Source of the DNA: Lutraria lutraria
Taxonomy: Eukaryota > Mollusca > Bivalvia > Venerida > Mactridae
DNA length: 64,000 bases
NCBI GenBank assembly: GCA_964023205.1
Contig: OZ026843.1
Span: 1,535,029-1,599,028 of the forward strand
Direction: 5' to 3'
This document shows, piece after piece, positions 1-11,797 of this stretch. Position numbers and translations under genes: made by a program. Below the pieces are notes generated by a model that saw only the letters and a list, made by a program, of their open reading frames with translations, was not told the DNA's origin and did no database searches. Within the stretch, counting starts at the first letter, position 1. Each line of letters opens with the position of its first letter.

Positions 1-1060
1 TGTGGTATTTGATTTAGGACACATCACAGAGAATGAGGATTGATTGATAAACCTGCTATTGGTGTTAACACGCACAACTGCATGTGACAATAGGCGGAAG
101 ATCTTATAGGCAGTAGATGTCTGGTGATAATCTAATAAATAAAGATACATTCCGACTATTGATATTGTCTGACATAGTGCAGGATAGCACAATATTAGTA
201 CATACAGGAAAGTCTGTAAGGATCATGTTATGTGCTAGAAGTAAAACGTAATATAAGCGCTGTATGAATTCAACATAATTCATTAGTTCAATAAGTACAT
301 ACACAAACAAATACATAAAGAACAGAACTGCGGTATAATATCCTGCTACCAACATATCAATACATTATATATTTCAGTCTAAATGATCGCGGTTCATTGC
401 CATGAAAACAATTACATAGCGATTGCTCTGCAGTTATAAAAGAACTGAAACAGAAAAGTATAATAGTCTCTGCCCTTAGGTGTTGGCATATGAACGTAAT
501 TCTATCAATGACAATTTCTTCATGGCGAAACTGGTTTGATTCCCTCCAAGGCTTTGTACTTTCATTCGTATGAACTAATTACAAAACAATATTCGGGTTT
601 CTGTAAAAGAAAATTGTGTATGTGGAAGTGAATAATTTAATCTCGTTTCGCTCGTGTCTGGGACTTTCTGTCTGTAAAGTATACTTCCAAAAAAAGTTGT
701 CAATTTTGTTGCTAAGCATTTTAAAAAAGCATCTTGCACTTTTTCTGTTTGATATAAATCCTGAAGCCATGTCTCGTCACGTTTTACTGTTTATACATTA
801 AAAACAAATATCTGATACTTTTGTATGTAAGTCTGTCATTTTTGTTGTAAAACATTCAAGACAATTTGTTATCACGAATTCAAACGTTTACAAATAAGAT
901 TGACTGTATGCAAGTATTCCGTTGTCCTCCAAAAGTCCCGGAGCAAGCGACATTCGATTTGAAAACAGACCACACAGTAAACTAAAACATATATATGGCA
1001 TCATTTTAATAAATTTACAGATGGAATTTTGAAAATAATAATTAATAAAGTTATGTATTT
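1..1060. other. Unannotated AT-rich DNA, no gene seen
   Basis: This stretch has only short, unconvincing open frames (83 codons or fewer, several overlapping on opposite strands). I see no recognisable domain, no tandem repeat and no inverted repeat. It reads as intergenic or intronic DNA. Confidence 0.5.
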
Positions 1061-1252
1061 TCATTTATTTTCGTTGGGCTCAATTTCGGTGTTTTTTTAC
1101 TGAAATTGCTATTGCATGGGGAGATAAATTCGTGGATTTTGATTTTTGGAAAAAAATACCTTATCTCTGCATTTGAATTTGTGTGGATTTGATTTCGTGG
1201 ATGAGCCGACCCACGAAATCTACGAAATTAAATCCCCAACGAAAATGAATGA
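1061..1252. mobile_element. Short terminal-inverted-repeat element (MITE-like)
   Basis: The left end (1061-1078) TCATTTATTTTCGTTGGG is the near reverse complement of the right end (1235-1252) CCCAACGAAAATGAATGA. The interior carries repeated forms of 'TTCGTGGATTT' and 'CCCACGAAATC' that can pair with each other. The element is about 190 bp and has no coding capacity. Motifs of this kind recur as dispersed short repeats in bivalve genomes as I remember them. The exact ends and the target duplication are not clear. Confidence 0.55.
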
Positions 1253-1655
1253 TTCCACAGCATTATTGTACGACATTTGAAAAAGGTGATTCCAGTCTTC
1301 ATGAAATGGTGCCGTGTGCCTTATGATAACACCATCTAGTACTTATATCATTTCTACCAAACAACCATTATTTTACACAAATTACGCAACAATGTGTCCT
1401 AAAGTCCTATTTGTATCAAAAACAAGCAGTGGCTTATTACAGTATATGCATTGTGACAGGGCATGATCTAACATAAGAAAGTAATACCACACTGATTGTA
1501 ATGGAAAGTTTAATAAGCAATTTTACCCGAATCCGTATGTTGGCTCATTAAACGTCTAAAGAAATAATAAAACGTTAAAATATTTTCCCCACTACAAGAT
1601 TTATCTATTAATTAAACATCTTAAGAGCAACAAAAGAAATTTCAGTTCACCTGTT

Positions 1656-2015
1656 TTCACGGACTGTATTCTAACCAGTACTAATTTACCCTTCACGGAC
1701 TGTATTCTAACCAGTACTAATTTACCCTTCACGGACTGTATTCTAACCAGTACTAATTTACCCTTCACGGACTGTATTCTAACCAGTACTAATTTACCCT
1801 TCACGGACTGTATTCTAACCAGTACTAATTTACCCTTCACGGACTGTATTCTAACCAGTACTAATTTACCCTTCACGGACTGTATTCTAACCAGTACTAA
1901 TTTACCCTTCACGGACTGTATTCTAACCAGTACTAATTTACCCTTCACGGACTGTATTCTAACCAGTACTAATTTACCCTTCACGGACTGTATTCTAACC
2001 AGTACTAATTTACCC
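1656..2015. repeat. 36-bp minisatellite, ten identical copies
   Basis: The unit begins TTCACGGACTGTATTC and ends TAATTTACCC. Copies start at 1656, 1692 and every 36 bases to 1980, and I see no mismatch among the ten. Because 36 is divisible by three, the minus strand reads as a 147-codon frame with a 12-residue repeat (KGKLVLVRIQSV). Nothing else supports a gene. Perfect identity implies very recent expansion or homogenisation. A stray 'AACCAGTACTAA' at about 2332 matches part of the unit and may be a relic of the source sequence. Confidence 0.97.
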
Positions 2016-2403
2016 TTCCCACAAGGAACAAGCAACTTCTCCACATATTGAGGAAAATCGACTTTTCATAGAAAAGTATTTTTCTCAGATATATACATTG
2101 TTTTAGATTATATGAGTAAACAGTACAGATACATATTTATTGCAAGTTTGTATAATAGTGCATTTGGCTATCGATTTCTTATGTCAATAAACGACGCGGT
2201 ATTTTTTTACCAGTACCTTTTTTCGATCAGATGAACATGCGAAAATCCATAACTGGTAGAAACTCTTAGTTCAGTCATATCATGGCGGGCAGTTATCTTA
2301 ACCAGCTTCAATGGACTTTATTTAGGTCTTAACCAGTACTAACCACGTTCTGTCCGTAAGCTTCTGTCAAGCTACCCCACATAATTCAGAAGTGGAGGAC
2401 AAT
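2016..2403. other. Unannotated spacer
   Basis: Unique AT-rich sequence between the 36-bp array and the TTAA element. No gene or repeat is visible apart from the isolated 12-mer shared with the array at about 2332. Confidence 0.5.
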
Positions 2404-3555
2404 TTAAGGGTGATCACTCGTGAAATCGAAAAATATTCTTGTAACAAGGATGTTTCGATTCTTATTTAATTTTGAAGAATAATATGTTGTCATTCAGTTT
2501 TTAGTATGAAAAGTATATGTCCATGATTTAACTTTTTCGTAAAATTACTTTTTAGTGATATACCAAAAAATCGGTAATTTTCCTAATAATGGTTTTGAAA
2601 AAGGGGTGTGGGTAGATAAAAAAACAAATATTTCAGTAAATATTAACCAAATCACTTAAATAATGCACTGGTTGTATCACAGCCTGAATGTGGAAGAAAC
2701 TTAAAGCATTAAATGTCTAGTTTATGCCTAATTCTTGACTGTGTACTATTTCAAACACTGAGTTATTTACCAAATTAAGATCTATAAAATGGCTTAAAAA
2801 TAAGGGGTTGTGAATAATGTTTATACAATGTTTACGTATTGAAGGAGTAACAAGGATTTTGAATGACATTGATTATGCTGAAGTAGGTTAAACACCAATT
2901 AAAAATATGACATGAAAAGCACATGTCCATGTTCATATAAGAAAGTTATCATGTGAAATGTTAGGTCTCTAAGCTTTTCTTTTCAGCAAAAACTGGATAT
3001 TTACTTAGTTAATGACCTCTTTCAAGACAAAACCACTGCATGTTGTATAAATAACCACATACGCATAATCAGAAACAATATTTGATGGACTTGTATGAAT
3101 TTTGGATGAATATTTTTCTACTGATATGTGTTCATAATGCTAAACTTGATGAAAACTTACCCCACCCACCGTTTTACAACAGCAAATATTTCAATATGAA
3201 CGTTAAAAATAAATAAACAATGCTTTTTACAATTTTTAAGAACAATATATTTGCAAACCAGGTTATATAAGTGTATTCATACAAAATTTAACAAACTTAA
3301 ACTGATAAATACTAAACGGCATATGGTTGTTGTATATATACAGACAAACTAAATTGACTGCCGTAATCTGGTCGGATGCCGTAAACGCAGTAAAAATTCG
3401 CGATGAAGAAAATGCCACTTTGAAATTATTTATGCATTTAAATAACATTGTTGACTACATTAGATGATAAAAAAATTAATAATTTCAACTTGAAATTTTA
3501 CGACATTTAGCTAGACTGCTTTGTATCACAAAAGCTCATGAGTGATCACCCTTAA
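2404..3555. mobile_element. Non-autonomous TTAA-bounded DNA transposon, 1.15 kb
   Basis: Both ends carry TTAA followed inward by the same terminal inverted repeat: TTAAGGGTGATCACTC at 2404-2419 and its reverse complement ending at 3555. Matching extends a few bases further with one mismatch. TTAA duplication is the hallmark of piggyBac-type insertion; assignment to that superfamily is inference, since no transposase is present. The interior contains diverged internal repeats (near 2505 and 2909, both with 'ATGAAAAG..ATGTCCATG') and only tiny open frames. It is a MITE-like derivative. Confidence 0.75.
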
Positions 3556-3574
3556 CATAGGGTGTGATATGTTC

Positions 3575-3662
3575 AGTCAAATTCGTCATGGACAGTGTGA
3601 GCCTCGCCCGGTGTTTGAACTCACAACCTCTCGATCAGTAGACTGATTTAGTCGGGAGGGCC
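3575..3662 (-). mobile_element. Truncated tRNA-derived SINE-like fragment
   Basis: Read on the minus strand, this region contains a tRNA T-arm-like B box (GAGTTCAAAC, 3613-3622) preceded by 'CTACTGATCGAGAGG', a layout typical of tRNA-derived SINE heads. No intact A box or complete cloverleaf is visible, so it is not a functional tRNA. It directly abuts the TTAA element on its left. The family is not identified. Confidence 0.4.
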
Positions 3663-3753
3663 ATTTAAATTTAGAATTTATCTTTTTATCAATAACTTAT
3701 CCTCGGAACTTGATCATGTTCTACAATAATCCCCTCTCCATTTAAGCCCCGTG

Positions 3754-3840
3754 TTAGGTAATTGGTATTTATATTAGGTCTCATTTTACGTAATTGGGTA
3801 TATATTAGGTATCATGTTGCGTAATTGGGCATATATTAGC
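3754..3840. repeat. Short degenerate tandem repeat, about 32 bp x 3
   Basis: Three diverged copies of a unit containing 'GTAATTGGG(T)ATATATTAGG' occur in tandem. Copies differ by substitutions and small indels, so the array is old or was never homogenised. Confidence 0.7.
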
Positions 3841-5245
3841 AAAAACATCTGATCTGTTTTGTTTGTAAGAAGATCATTTTTATCTCAGGGAATTGCGAGC
3901 TGAATCAAATATCACGAATATGTGATTTATGTGTTTTTTTCAAGAATGGATGTTTCTTGTGTCTGGTGTTGACAGTCGTATTGCGAAGCATGGTCCCGTG
4001 GGTCATTTACAAGCGTAGAATGCATTTATGAACTGCATTAGTGACAACTAAAATATGACGTGAAGTCAACATTAAGTTTTATTAGTGTAAATCAAACAAA
4101 ACATGTTTTGTATCTTTGAAGCATGGGTCTGGCTTTAATAATATCAGTCACATTAGAACTACTGCAGTATCTGGGACCAATGTACACTTTATATCTAGTT
4201 GAATTCTTATAATCTTTATTTTGTTTTATATAGAAGGTTTATTCCTTGTTATACGACGTATCCTAAACATTGGTCTCAGGTAATCAACTGGTTGTAGACC
4301 AACGCATTAACTCCGTTTTATGCATACATTTCTAAATATATTTTTTTAATCAAAACTATATTCGATTCAATTCAATTGAAAATAGATATATTTATTATGC
4401 GTTTAGTCATTTAATGGTTCTATGAGAAATTCCTCTAGTACATCGAATTTGTTGGGCATAAAAATCAATATCGCGATCACCCGAATAAGGAACGTTTGGA
4501 AATTAAATGTTCACATGCGACCATTAGACTACATGGCTTACTGGAATTTGAAATAGACTATCTATGATATATACAGAGAAACATTCACTTTTGAAACTGT
4601 TTCAAGAAATGTCGTGTTAGATTTAGTTAATGGTCCACATTAACACTTATCAATGAGGTTGGTGCAAAAAACACTGGAACAAATTAGTGTTTATATCACA
4701 CTTACTACATTCTAAGTTATATTGCATCCATCTGTAGGGGGGGGGGGGGGGGGGGGGGGTTCTATTTTTCTGAGTATGACATGACTTCCCCATGCGAATG
4801 AACTGCTTTCTAAAATCGAAATATTTTTCATCCTTTAAGACAATCTGACAAAAATTATATAACTAGATTGGAGTAGCCGCGTTCACAGCTTTGTGGATAA
4901 TATTTTGGCAGTATTGTGATGGTTATTATTCAAACAGAACATTAACAAAACTAACATTTAAATTAGCACGTAAGATCGCTCAATCATTCTAGAAGGGTTA
5001 TATTTCTATTTGTGATTTGTCGAATAATGCCACCAGAAAAATGATTAATATGCTTTTCAGAGAAAAAAGCACTCGTTGTTATCAAAATCCGTTTACGAAT
5101 ACACATATACGGAAGCGTGATGTATCTATATGTCTTGGCATGCGGTCCAATTGATTTGTAAATCTAACTTTGATTTCAGACTATGTACAGCTTCTAGTGT
5201 AAGATATATATAAGTGGATAATACAATATGAGATAAAATGCTATC
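3841..5245. other. Unannotated AT-rich DNA with a 23-base G run
   Basis: No convincing gene is present. The one notable feature is an uninterrupted run of 23 G residues at 4737-4759. The rest is unique AT-rich sequence with stops in all frames. Confidence 0.5.
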
Positions 5246-8200
5246 TATGAACAGAGGGCTGTGTATGAAATATAGGCAGTTTATGAAATAAAGGATGACT
5301 GTGCAATAAAGACTGTCTATGTAATAAAGACTGTCAATGAATGAAAAACTGACTATGAAATAAAGGATGTTTATAAAATAAGGGCTGTCTATGATATAAG
5401 GGCTGTTTATGGAATTAAAGCTGTCTATAAAATAACAAGGGCTGTCTATGAACAGAGGGCCGTCGATTTACCAAAGGCAGTCTATGAAATAAAAGCTGTC
5501 TTAGAAACAAAGGATGTCTAGGAAATAAATACTGTCTATGAACAGAGGGCTGTCCATGAAATAAAGACTGTCTATTAACAGAGGGCTGTCCATGAAATAA
5601 AGACTGTCTATGAACAGAGGGCTGTCCATGAAATAAAGACTGTCTATTAACAGAGGGCTGTCCATGAAATAAAGACTGTCTATTAAAAGAGGGCTGTCTT
5701 TGAAATGAAGACTGTCTATGCATAGAGGACTGTCCATGAAATAAAGACTGTCTATGAACAGAGGGCTGTCAATGAAATAAAGGCCGTCTGCGAACAGAGG
5801 GCTGTCAATGAAATAAAGGCTGTCTATAAAATAACAAGGGCTGTCTATGAACAGAGGGCCGTCTATTTACTAAAGGCAGTCTATGAAATAAAAGCTGTCT
5901 TTGAAATAACGGATGTCTATGAAATAAAGGCTGTCTATGAACAGAGGGCTGTCAATGAAATAAAGGCTGTCTATGAACAGAGGGCTGTCCATGAAATAAA
6001 GAATGTCTATGAACAGAGGGCTGTCTTTGAAATGAAGACTGTATATGAAATAAAGGCTGTCTATAAACAGAGGGCTGTCAATGAAATAAAGGCTGTCTAT
6101 AAAATAACAAGGGCTGTCTATGAACAGAGGGCCGTCTATTTACTAAAGGCAGTCTATGAAATAAAAGCTGTCTTTGAAATAACGGATGTCTATAAAATAA
6201 AGGCTGTCTATGAACAGAGGGCTGTCAATGAAATAAAGGCTGTCTATGAACAGAGGGCTGTCCATGAAATAAAGAATGTCTATGAACAGAGGGCTGTCTT
6301 TGAAATGAAGACTGTATATGAAATAAAGGCTGTCTATGAACAGAGGGCTGTCTTTGAAATGAAGACTGTATATGAAATAAAGGCTGTCTATGAACAGAGG
6401 GCTGTCTATGAAATAAAGGCTGTCTATGAACAGAGGGCTGTCTTTGAAATGAAGACTGTATATGAAATAAAGGCTGTCTATGAACAGAGGGCTGTCAATG
6501 AAATAAAGGCTGTCTATAAAATAACAAGGGCTGTCTATGAACAGAGGGCCGTCTATTTACTAAAGGCAGTCTATGAAATAAAAGCTGTCTTTGAAATAAC
6601 GGATGTCTATGAAATAAAGGCTGTCTATGAACAGAGGGCTGTCAATGAAATAAAGGCTGTCTATGAACAGAGGGCTGTCCATGAAATAAAGAATGTCTAT
6701 GAACAGAGGGCTGTCTTTGAAATGAAGACTGTATATGAAATAAAGGCTGTCTATAAACAGAGGGCTGTCTATGAAATAAAGGCTGTCTATGAACAGAGGG
6801 CTGTCTTTGAAATGAAGACTGTATATGAAATAAAGGCTGTCTATGAACAGAGGGCTGTCTATGAAATAAAGGCTGTCTATGAACAGAGGGCTGTCTTTGA
6901 AATGAAGACTGTATATGAAATAAAGGCTGTCTATGAACAGAGGGCTGTCTTTGAAATGAAGACTGTATATGAAATAAAGGTTGTCTATGAACAGAGGGCT
7001 GTCTATGAAATAAAGGCTGTCTATGAACAGAGGGCTGTCTTTGAAATGAAGACTGTATATGAAATAAAGGTTGTCTATGAACAGAGGGCTGTCTTTGAAA
7101 TGAAGACTGTATATGAAATAAAGGTTGTCTATGAACAGAGGGCTGTCTATGAAATAAAGGCTGTCTATGAACAGAGGGCTGTCTATGAAATAAAGGCTGT
7201 CTATGAACAGAGGGCTGTCTTTGAAATGAAGACTGTATATGAAATAAAGGCTGTCTATGAACAGAGGGCTGTCTTTGAAATGAAGACTGTTTATGAAATA
7301 AAGGCTGTCTATGAACAGAGGGCTGTCTTTGAAATGAAGACTGTATATGAAATAAAGGCTGTCTATGAACAGAGGGCTGTCTTTGAAATGAAGACTGTAT
7401 ATGAAATAAAGGCTGTCTATGAACAGAGGGCTGTCTTTGAAATGAAGACTGTATATGAAATAAAGGCTGTCTATGAACAGAGGGTTGTCTTTGAAATGAA
7501 GACTGTATATGAAATAAAGGCTGTCTATGAACAGTGGGCTGTCTTTGAAATGAAGACTGTTTATGAACAGAGGGCTGTCTTTGAAATGAAGACTGTATAT
7601 GAAATAAAGGCTGTCTATGAACAGTGGGCTGTCTTTGAAATGAAGACTGTATATGAAATAAAGGCTGTCTATGAACAGTGGGCTGTCTTTGAAATAAAGG
7701 CTGTCTATGAAATAAAGGCTGTCTATGAACAGAGGGCTGTCTATGAAATAAAGGCTGTCTATGAACAGAGGGCTGTCTTTGAAATGAAGACTGTATATGA
7801 AATAAAGGCTGTCTATGAACAGAGGGTTGTCTTTGAAATGAAGACTGTATATGAAATAAAGGCTGTCTATGAACAGAGGGCTGTCTTTGAAATGAAGACT
7901 GTATATGAAATAAAGGCTGTCTATGAACAGAGGGCTGTCTTTGAAATGAAGACTGTATATGAAATAAAGGCTGTCTATGAACAGAGGGCTGTCTTTGAAA
8001 TGAAGACTGTATATGAAATAAAGGCTGTCTATGAACAGAGGGCTGTCTTTGAAATGAAGACTGTTTATGAACAGAGGGCTGTCTTTGAAATGAAGACTGT
8101 ATATGAAATAAAGGCTGTCTATGAACAGAGGGCTGTCTATGAAATAAAGGCTGTCTATGAACAGAGGGCTGTCTTTGAAATGAAGACTGTATATGAAATA

Positions 8201-8795
8201 AAGGCTGTCTATGAACAGAGGGTTGTCTTTGAAATGAAGACTGTATATGAAATAAAGGCTGTCTATGAACAGTGGGCTGTCTTTGAAATGAAGACTGTTT
8301 ATGAACAGAGGGCTGTCTTTGAAATGAAGACTGTATATGAAATAAAGGCTGTCTATGAACAGTGGGCTGTCTTTGAAATGAAGACTGTATATGAAATAAA
8401 GGCTGTCTATGAACAGTGGGCTGTCTTTGAAATGAAGACTGTATATGAAATAAAGGCTGTCTATGAACAGTGGGCTGTCTTTGAAATGAAGACTGTATAT
8501 GAAATAAAGGCTGTCTATGTAGTAAAGGCTGTCTATGAAATAAAGGCTGTCTATCAAATAAAGGCTGTCTATGTAGTAAAAGCTGTCTATGAACAATGGG
8601 CTGTCTATGAACTAAGGGCTATCTATGAAATTTAGGCTGTCAATGAAATAAAGATTGTCTAAGAAATAAAGGATGTCTATGTAATAAGGACTGCCTATGA
8701 ACAGAGTGCTATCTATGGACTAAATGATTTCTATAATCCTAGGGCTGTCTATAAAATAAGGGCTGTCTACAAACTAAGGGATGTCTATAAATAAT
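5246..8795. repeat. 18-bp minisatellite with higher-order structure, 3.5 kb
   Basis: Roughly 195 tandem units of 18 bp (consensus CTGTCTATGAAATAAAGG and CTGTCTATGAACAGAGGG, plus CTGTCTTTGAAATGAAGA). From about 6270 to 8510 three unit types alternate as a 54-bp higher-order repeat. A longer block containing a 21-bp unit ('TATAAAATAACAAGG') recurs near 5417, 5821, 6094 and 6511. The plus strand is open for 867 codons (6032-8635), coding for alternations of VYEIKA, VYEQRA and VFEMKT. The minus strand is open for 678 codons (6560-8596). Units at both edges (5246-6030 and 8620-8795) are degenerate and full of stops and frameshifts. The simplest reading is a non-coding array homogenised at its centre. 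Confidence 0.95.
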
Positions 8796-9670
8796 TGCCT
8801 GTTTGGGAATGGGAACTCAATATTTTGTTGTAGCAAATGAAGGTCATTTGTCTTCCAGAAACACGTCACTGAAATATTGTTGGAAACAGGCGATAATTGT
8901 TGTTTTTTCTAGACCATAATACTCAGGGGAGAGTTTAAGTGCTCAAGGTCTATATAATATATTGAATTATTTACACCAGAATTTGGTACCTTTTCCTTCT
9001 AATGATCCCTTTAATTAGCATATCTATGGTAATGTCAATACAATTTGGACACCCAACATTGTCATTTTCAGAAGAAACGGGTCATCAGTTCTTATTGTTT
9101 ACCCGAACAGACCAAATATTCCTCATTGTCACGTTAAGTATTGTGAGATTTACTCATACTGTCAAAGCTGAATAATTGCACGGTCACTTAACGGTCATAG
9201 GTGTTAGCTTCGTACTATAGTCAATAGTTTCCATTTTTATGGTAAAATAATGTTCCGTTTAAGTTAGGACATGGACAATCCCTTAAATAAAACATATAAC
9301 AAATTACTGTAACGCTGGGTAAAATCGGATTGAATAAGGAAAGCATATGGACATTATCTAGTTGAAGCAAGTTTAATTTTTTTTCATTCTAACATCCGTG
9401 AAAAAGTATTAAATAGTTCATCATTAAGTAGTAAAATGGCACTTTTATCGCGACAAACGAAAAAAAGTACTTAGACTCAATAATAACTCATTATTGTTTC
9501 ATTGATGGTGTGTATGTATATAATTACGTTAAAGTACATTCACCGAACTTTTAATCAAAAGATAATAATCTGATAAGAGAAACTATGAGTCACGACCCGT
9601 CACGCAGATTTACATATATATATACATACTACCGTTATAATACCGTTACAATTTTCACGATGTAAGCACT
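8796..9670. other. Unannotated AT-rich DNA
   Basis: No gene, inverted repeat or array recognised. Open frames are short on both strands. Confidence 0.5.
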
Positions 9671-9808
9671 ACAGCACAACCTCTCCAGAGCGGCCCTCTT
9701 CTTAGCAACACCTCCCTACAACAACGTCATAATTTTTCCCACTGCACAATCTTACTATTAATTTAACCTCTCTACACCAACAACCTCTCAACAGCAACAT
9801 AATTATAC
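9671..9808. repeat. Dispersed repeat, copy 1 ('AACCTCTCCAGAGCGGCC')
   Basis: This segment shares several blocks in the same order with 39499-39662: 'AACCTCTCCA.AGCGGCC', 'TTTTTCCCACTGCACA', 'ACTATTAATTTAACCTCTC' and 'CAACAGCAAC'-like ends. Such AACCTCTC/AGCGG modules recur in molluscan DNA as I recall. Coding capacity is nil and the ends are approximate. Confidence 0.65.
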
Positions 9809-10079
9809 GTCTCACGAAGGTCAGAATTAGAATGGTTGCACAGTATATTATTTATGTAGCGGATATAGTAACCTGTGCAAGGAAAGCATCATGTTTCATA
9901 TTTGTTACAATTCTTTGCGTCAGTCTTTTTTGCCCTAATTTGGTTGTAATACAATAGCACATCATTGACAGCACGCTTCAACTGATTTCACTGCATTTTC
10001 AGTTACACATTGTTTCATTTACCTAACATATAGGATGCGGGAGAGATTCTTCTTGACACAGTATTATATGACAATAAAC
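9809..10079. other. Unannotated spacer
   Basis: AT-rich unique sequence with no recognisable gene or repeat. Confidence 0.5.
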
Positions 10080-10341
10080 CATATCCTACTGCTTGACATC
10101 GTGCTTTTTGCACCTGACACCCTACTGTTTGACACCTGACATCATACTGTTTAACACCTGCCATCGTACTGTTTGACACTGTGCTGTATGAAACCTGACA
10201 CTATACTGTTTGACATCTTACATAGTACTGTTTGACACCGGACATCATACTGCTTGACATCGTGCTGTATTACACCTGACATCATACTGTTTGACATCTT
10301 GCTGTTTGAGAATGCGCCATACTGTTTGACACCGTACTGGA
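10080..10341. repeat. Irregular minisatellite, units about 18-22 bp
   Basis: The motif 'CATCATACTGTTTGACACC' and variants (CATCGTACTG, CTATACTGTTTGAC, TGCTGTATGA) recur about a dozen times with unequal spacing. Indels between units break any reading frame. It is an old or poorly homogenised tandem array. A 75-codon minus-strand frame across it is a shadow of the repeat. Confidence 0.85.
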
Positions 10342-10950
10342 CATAAAGTGATCCTAGATCTTTCACGTTCTCGTACACGCTTATTGAATTAATCGAAGGA
10401 ATTATAAATTAATTCATTGAAATCATTCATTTACTTATTTATTCGTTCCGTCGATATGCATATTTTATTTTATGAAATGCATGAAATGAAAGCCAACCAC
10501 GTATCAGGTTCCTGATCAATCCAATAATTAATAATAAGATTATAACATATAGTATTATAACATAAAAGGTTACGTGTTCTTAATTAAACACTTCGCTAAT
10601 TGAACAGTAATACAGCCATAGGAATCAAGTTTCCCCCAGCATAATATAATATCATTAATTTTAATCACAAAAACTGACAAGAAATTAAAATTTTAGATTC
10701 ATAACGCTGGTTTTGTTTTGTTTTAAAACTTAATAAGGACATTTCCTAAGGGAAATAATTTGTAATTACCTTCATGCAAAATATGCTATGCTAATAATCA
10801 TTTGTGGTGCCACTGATCTTAATAATTGATCTTTCTAGTAAGTTTTTATAACTAATATCATAATACTAACGTCTAAATGCAACAACATATTCTACATTTT
10901 TGTGTATTTTCAAACATTTTTACTTGACTTAAATACCGAATATATTAATT
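10342..10950. other. Unannotated AT-rich DNA
   Basis: Very AT-rich, with stops in all frames and no structure recognised. Confidence 0.5.
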
Positions 10951-11365
10951 TTGACCTGGTGACCTAGTGTCTGACCCTAGATGATCCATGTTCGTACTTG
11001 ACCTACATGTCATTAGAACAAACATTCTAACAAGGCTTAGTGAAGGTCCAATCAAAACTATGACATCTACAGTGTTAACAATGCTTTCCTAAGATTTGAC
11101 CTGGTGACCTAGTGTCTGACCCCAGATCATTCATGTTGGAACTTTTCCCACATTCATTAAGACAAACAGTCTGACTATGTTTGGTGAAGATCCAATCAAA
11201 ACTGACATCTACAGTGTTAACATGTTTTCCTATGATTTGACCTGGTGACCTATTGTTTTTAATCCTCTCGTGTGTATCTAGCAGCACGACGCGCACTGCA
11301 CTACGATGAATGACAGACAAAGACCGATCACAAAAGCTTACCCAGAACACTTGTGCTAATGTGAG
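10951..11365 (+). repeat. Dispersed repeat family A, copy A1 (partial)
   Basis: About two subunits of roughly 150-175 bp are present, each with the series 'GACCTGGTGACCTAGTG', 'GACCC.AGAT.ATCCATGTT', 'GACAAACA.TCTGAC', 'GGTGAAGATCCAATCAAAAC' and 'ACATCTACAGTGTTAAC'. The same series fills 44053-45176, 52150-52924 and 55009-55878. The 3' end (GATCACAAAAGCTTACC, then GTGCTAATGTGAG) resembles family B's end more than A2's, so this copy looks chimeric. No coding potential. I recognise the pattern as a common bivalve dispersed repeat. Confidence 0.8.
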
Positions 11366-11797
11366 ATGCCAGATTTATGTAGCGCCCATTTCATACTGTT
11401 CATACTGTTCGTACGTTCAAAGGCGCTTTACATATGTTGCAGCCAGGAGGGCACAGGTGCATCCTTCACCAGTGCAGATACAGACTGAGAGAAAGCCCCC
11501 AGCCAGAAGGAGGAGATAGATACCAGATATAGGCATGTCCAGTGCGTGATACGTTAGCTCTTATTTCGAATAGACAGCCTGATTCTTTAATGTGCCCGGT
11601 GTATAGCAGCGATACACAGCTTCCTGGCACCTTTAACCAGTGCTTATGTATATGTACTTATACAGTCCACACAGTCAGATATAGCGGGAAATACTATGAA
11701 TAGAATTTCTGACATCTCCAAGGCCCAGACCGGGTATCGAACCCTGGACCTCTGGACTGACAGCCCAGCGCATTGCCACTGAGTTATCTCCGCTATA
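11366..11797 (-). mobile_element. tRNA-derived SINE, about 430 bp
   Basis: On the minus strand the head (about 11797 down to 11722) has an RNA polymerase III A box (TAACTCAGTGG, 11776-11786) and a canonical B box (GGTTCGATACC, 11733-11743). Spacing and stems are tRNA-like, with GTC at the anticodon position. A body follows with 'CCGGGCACATTAAAGAATC' and a tail ending in 'GCGCTACATAAATCTGGC'. This is the normal SINE plan of tRNA head, body and tail. It abuts repeat A1. A 69-codon plus-strand frame here is a by-product. No clear target duplication was seen. Confidence 0.75.

Noticed and set aside
1601..2044. 147-codon minus-strand frame with a 12-residue repeat
   Set aside because: It is the translation of the 36-bp minisatellite plus a few flanking codons.
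6032..8635. 867-codon plus-strand open frame (VYEIKA/VYEQRA/VFEMKT repeats) and its 678-codon minus-strand counterpart
   Set aside because: Both arise from an 18-bp tandem array open in several frames. Units at the array edges carry stops and frameshifts, and differences between units are mostly amino-acid changing.
11310..11519. 69-codon plus-strand frame at a repeat/SINE boundary
   Set aside because: It runs from repeat A1 into the SINE tail and has no independent support.
11722..11797. Functional tRNA gene on the minus strand
   Set aside because: A and B boxes are present, but the acceptor stem does not close and the sequence continues into a SINE body and tail.
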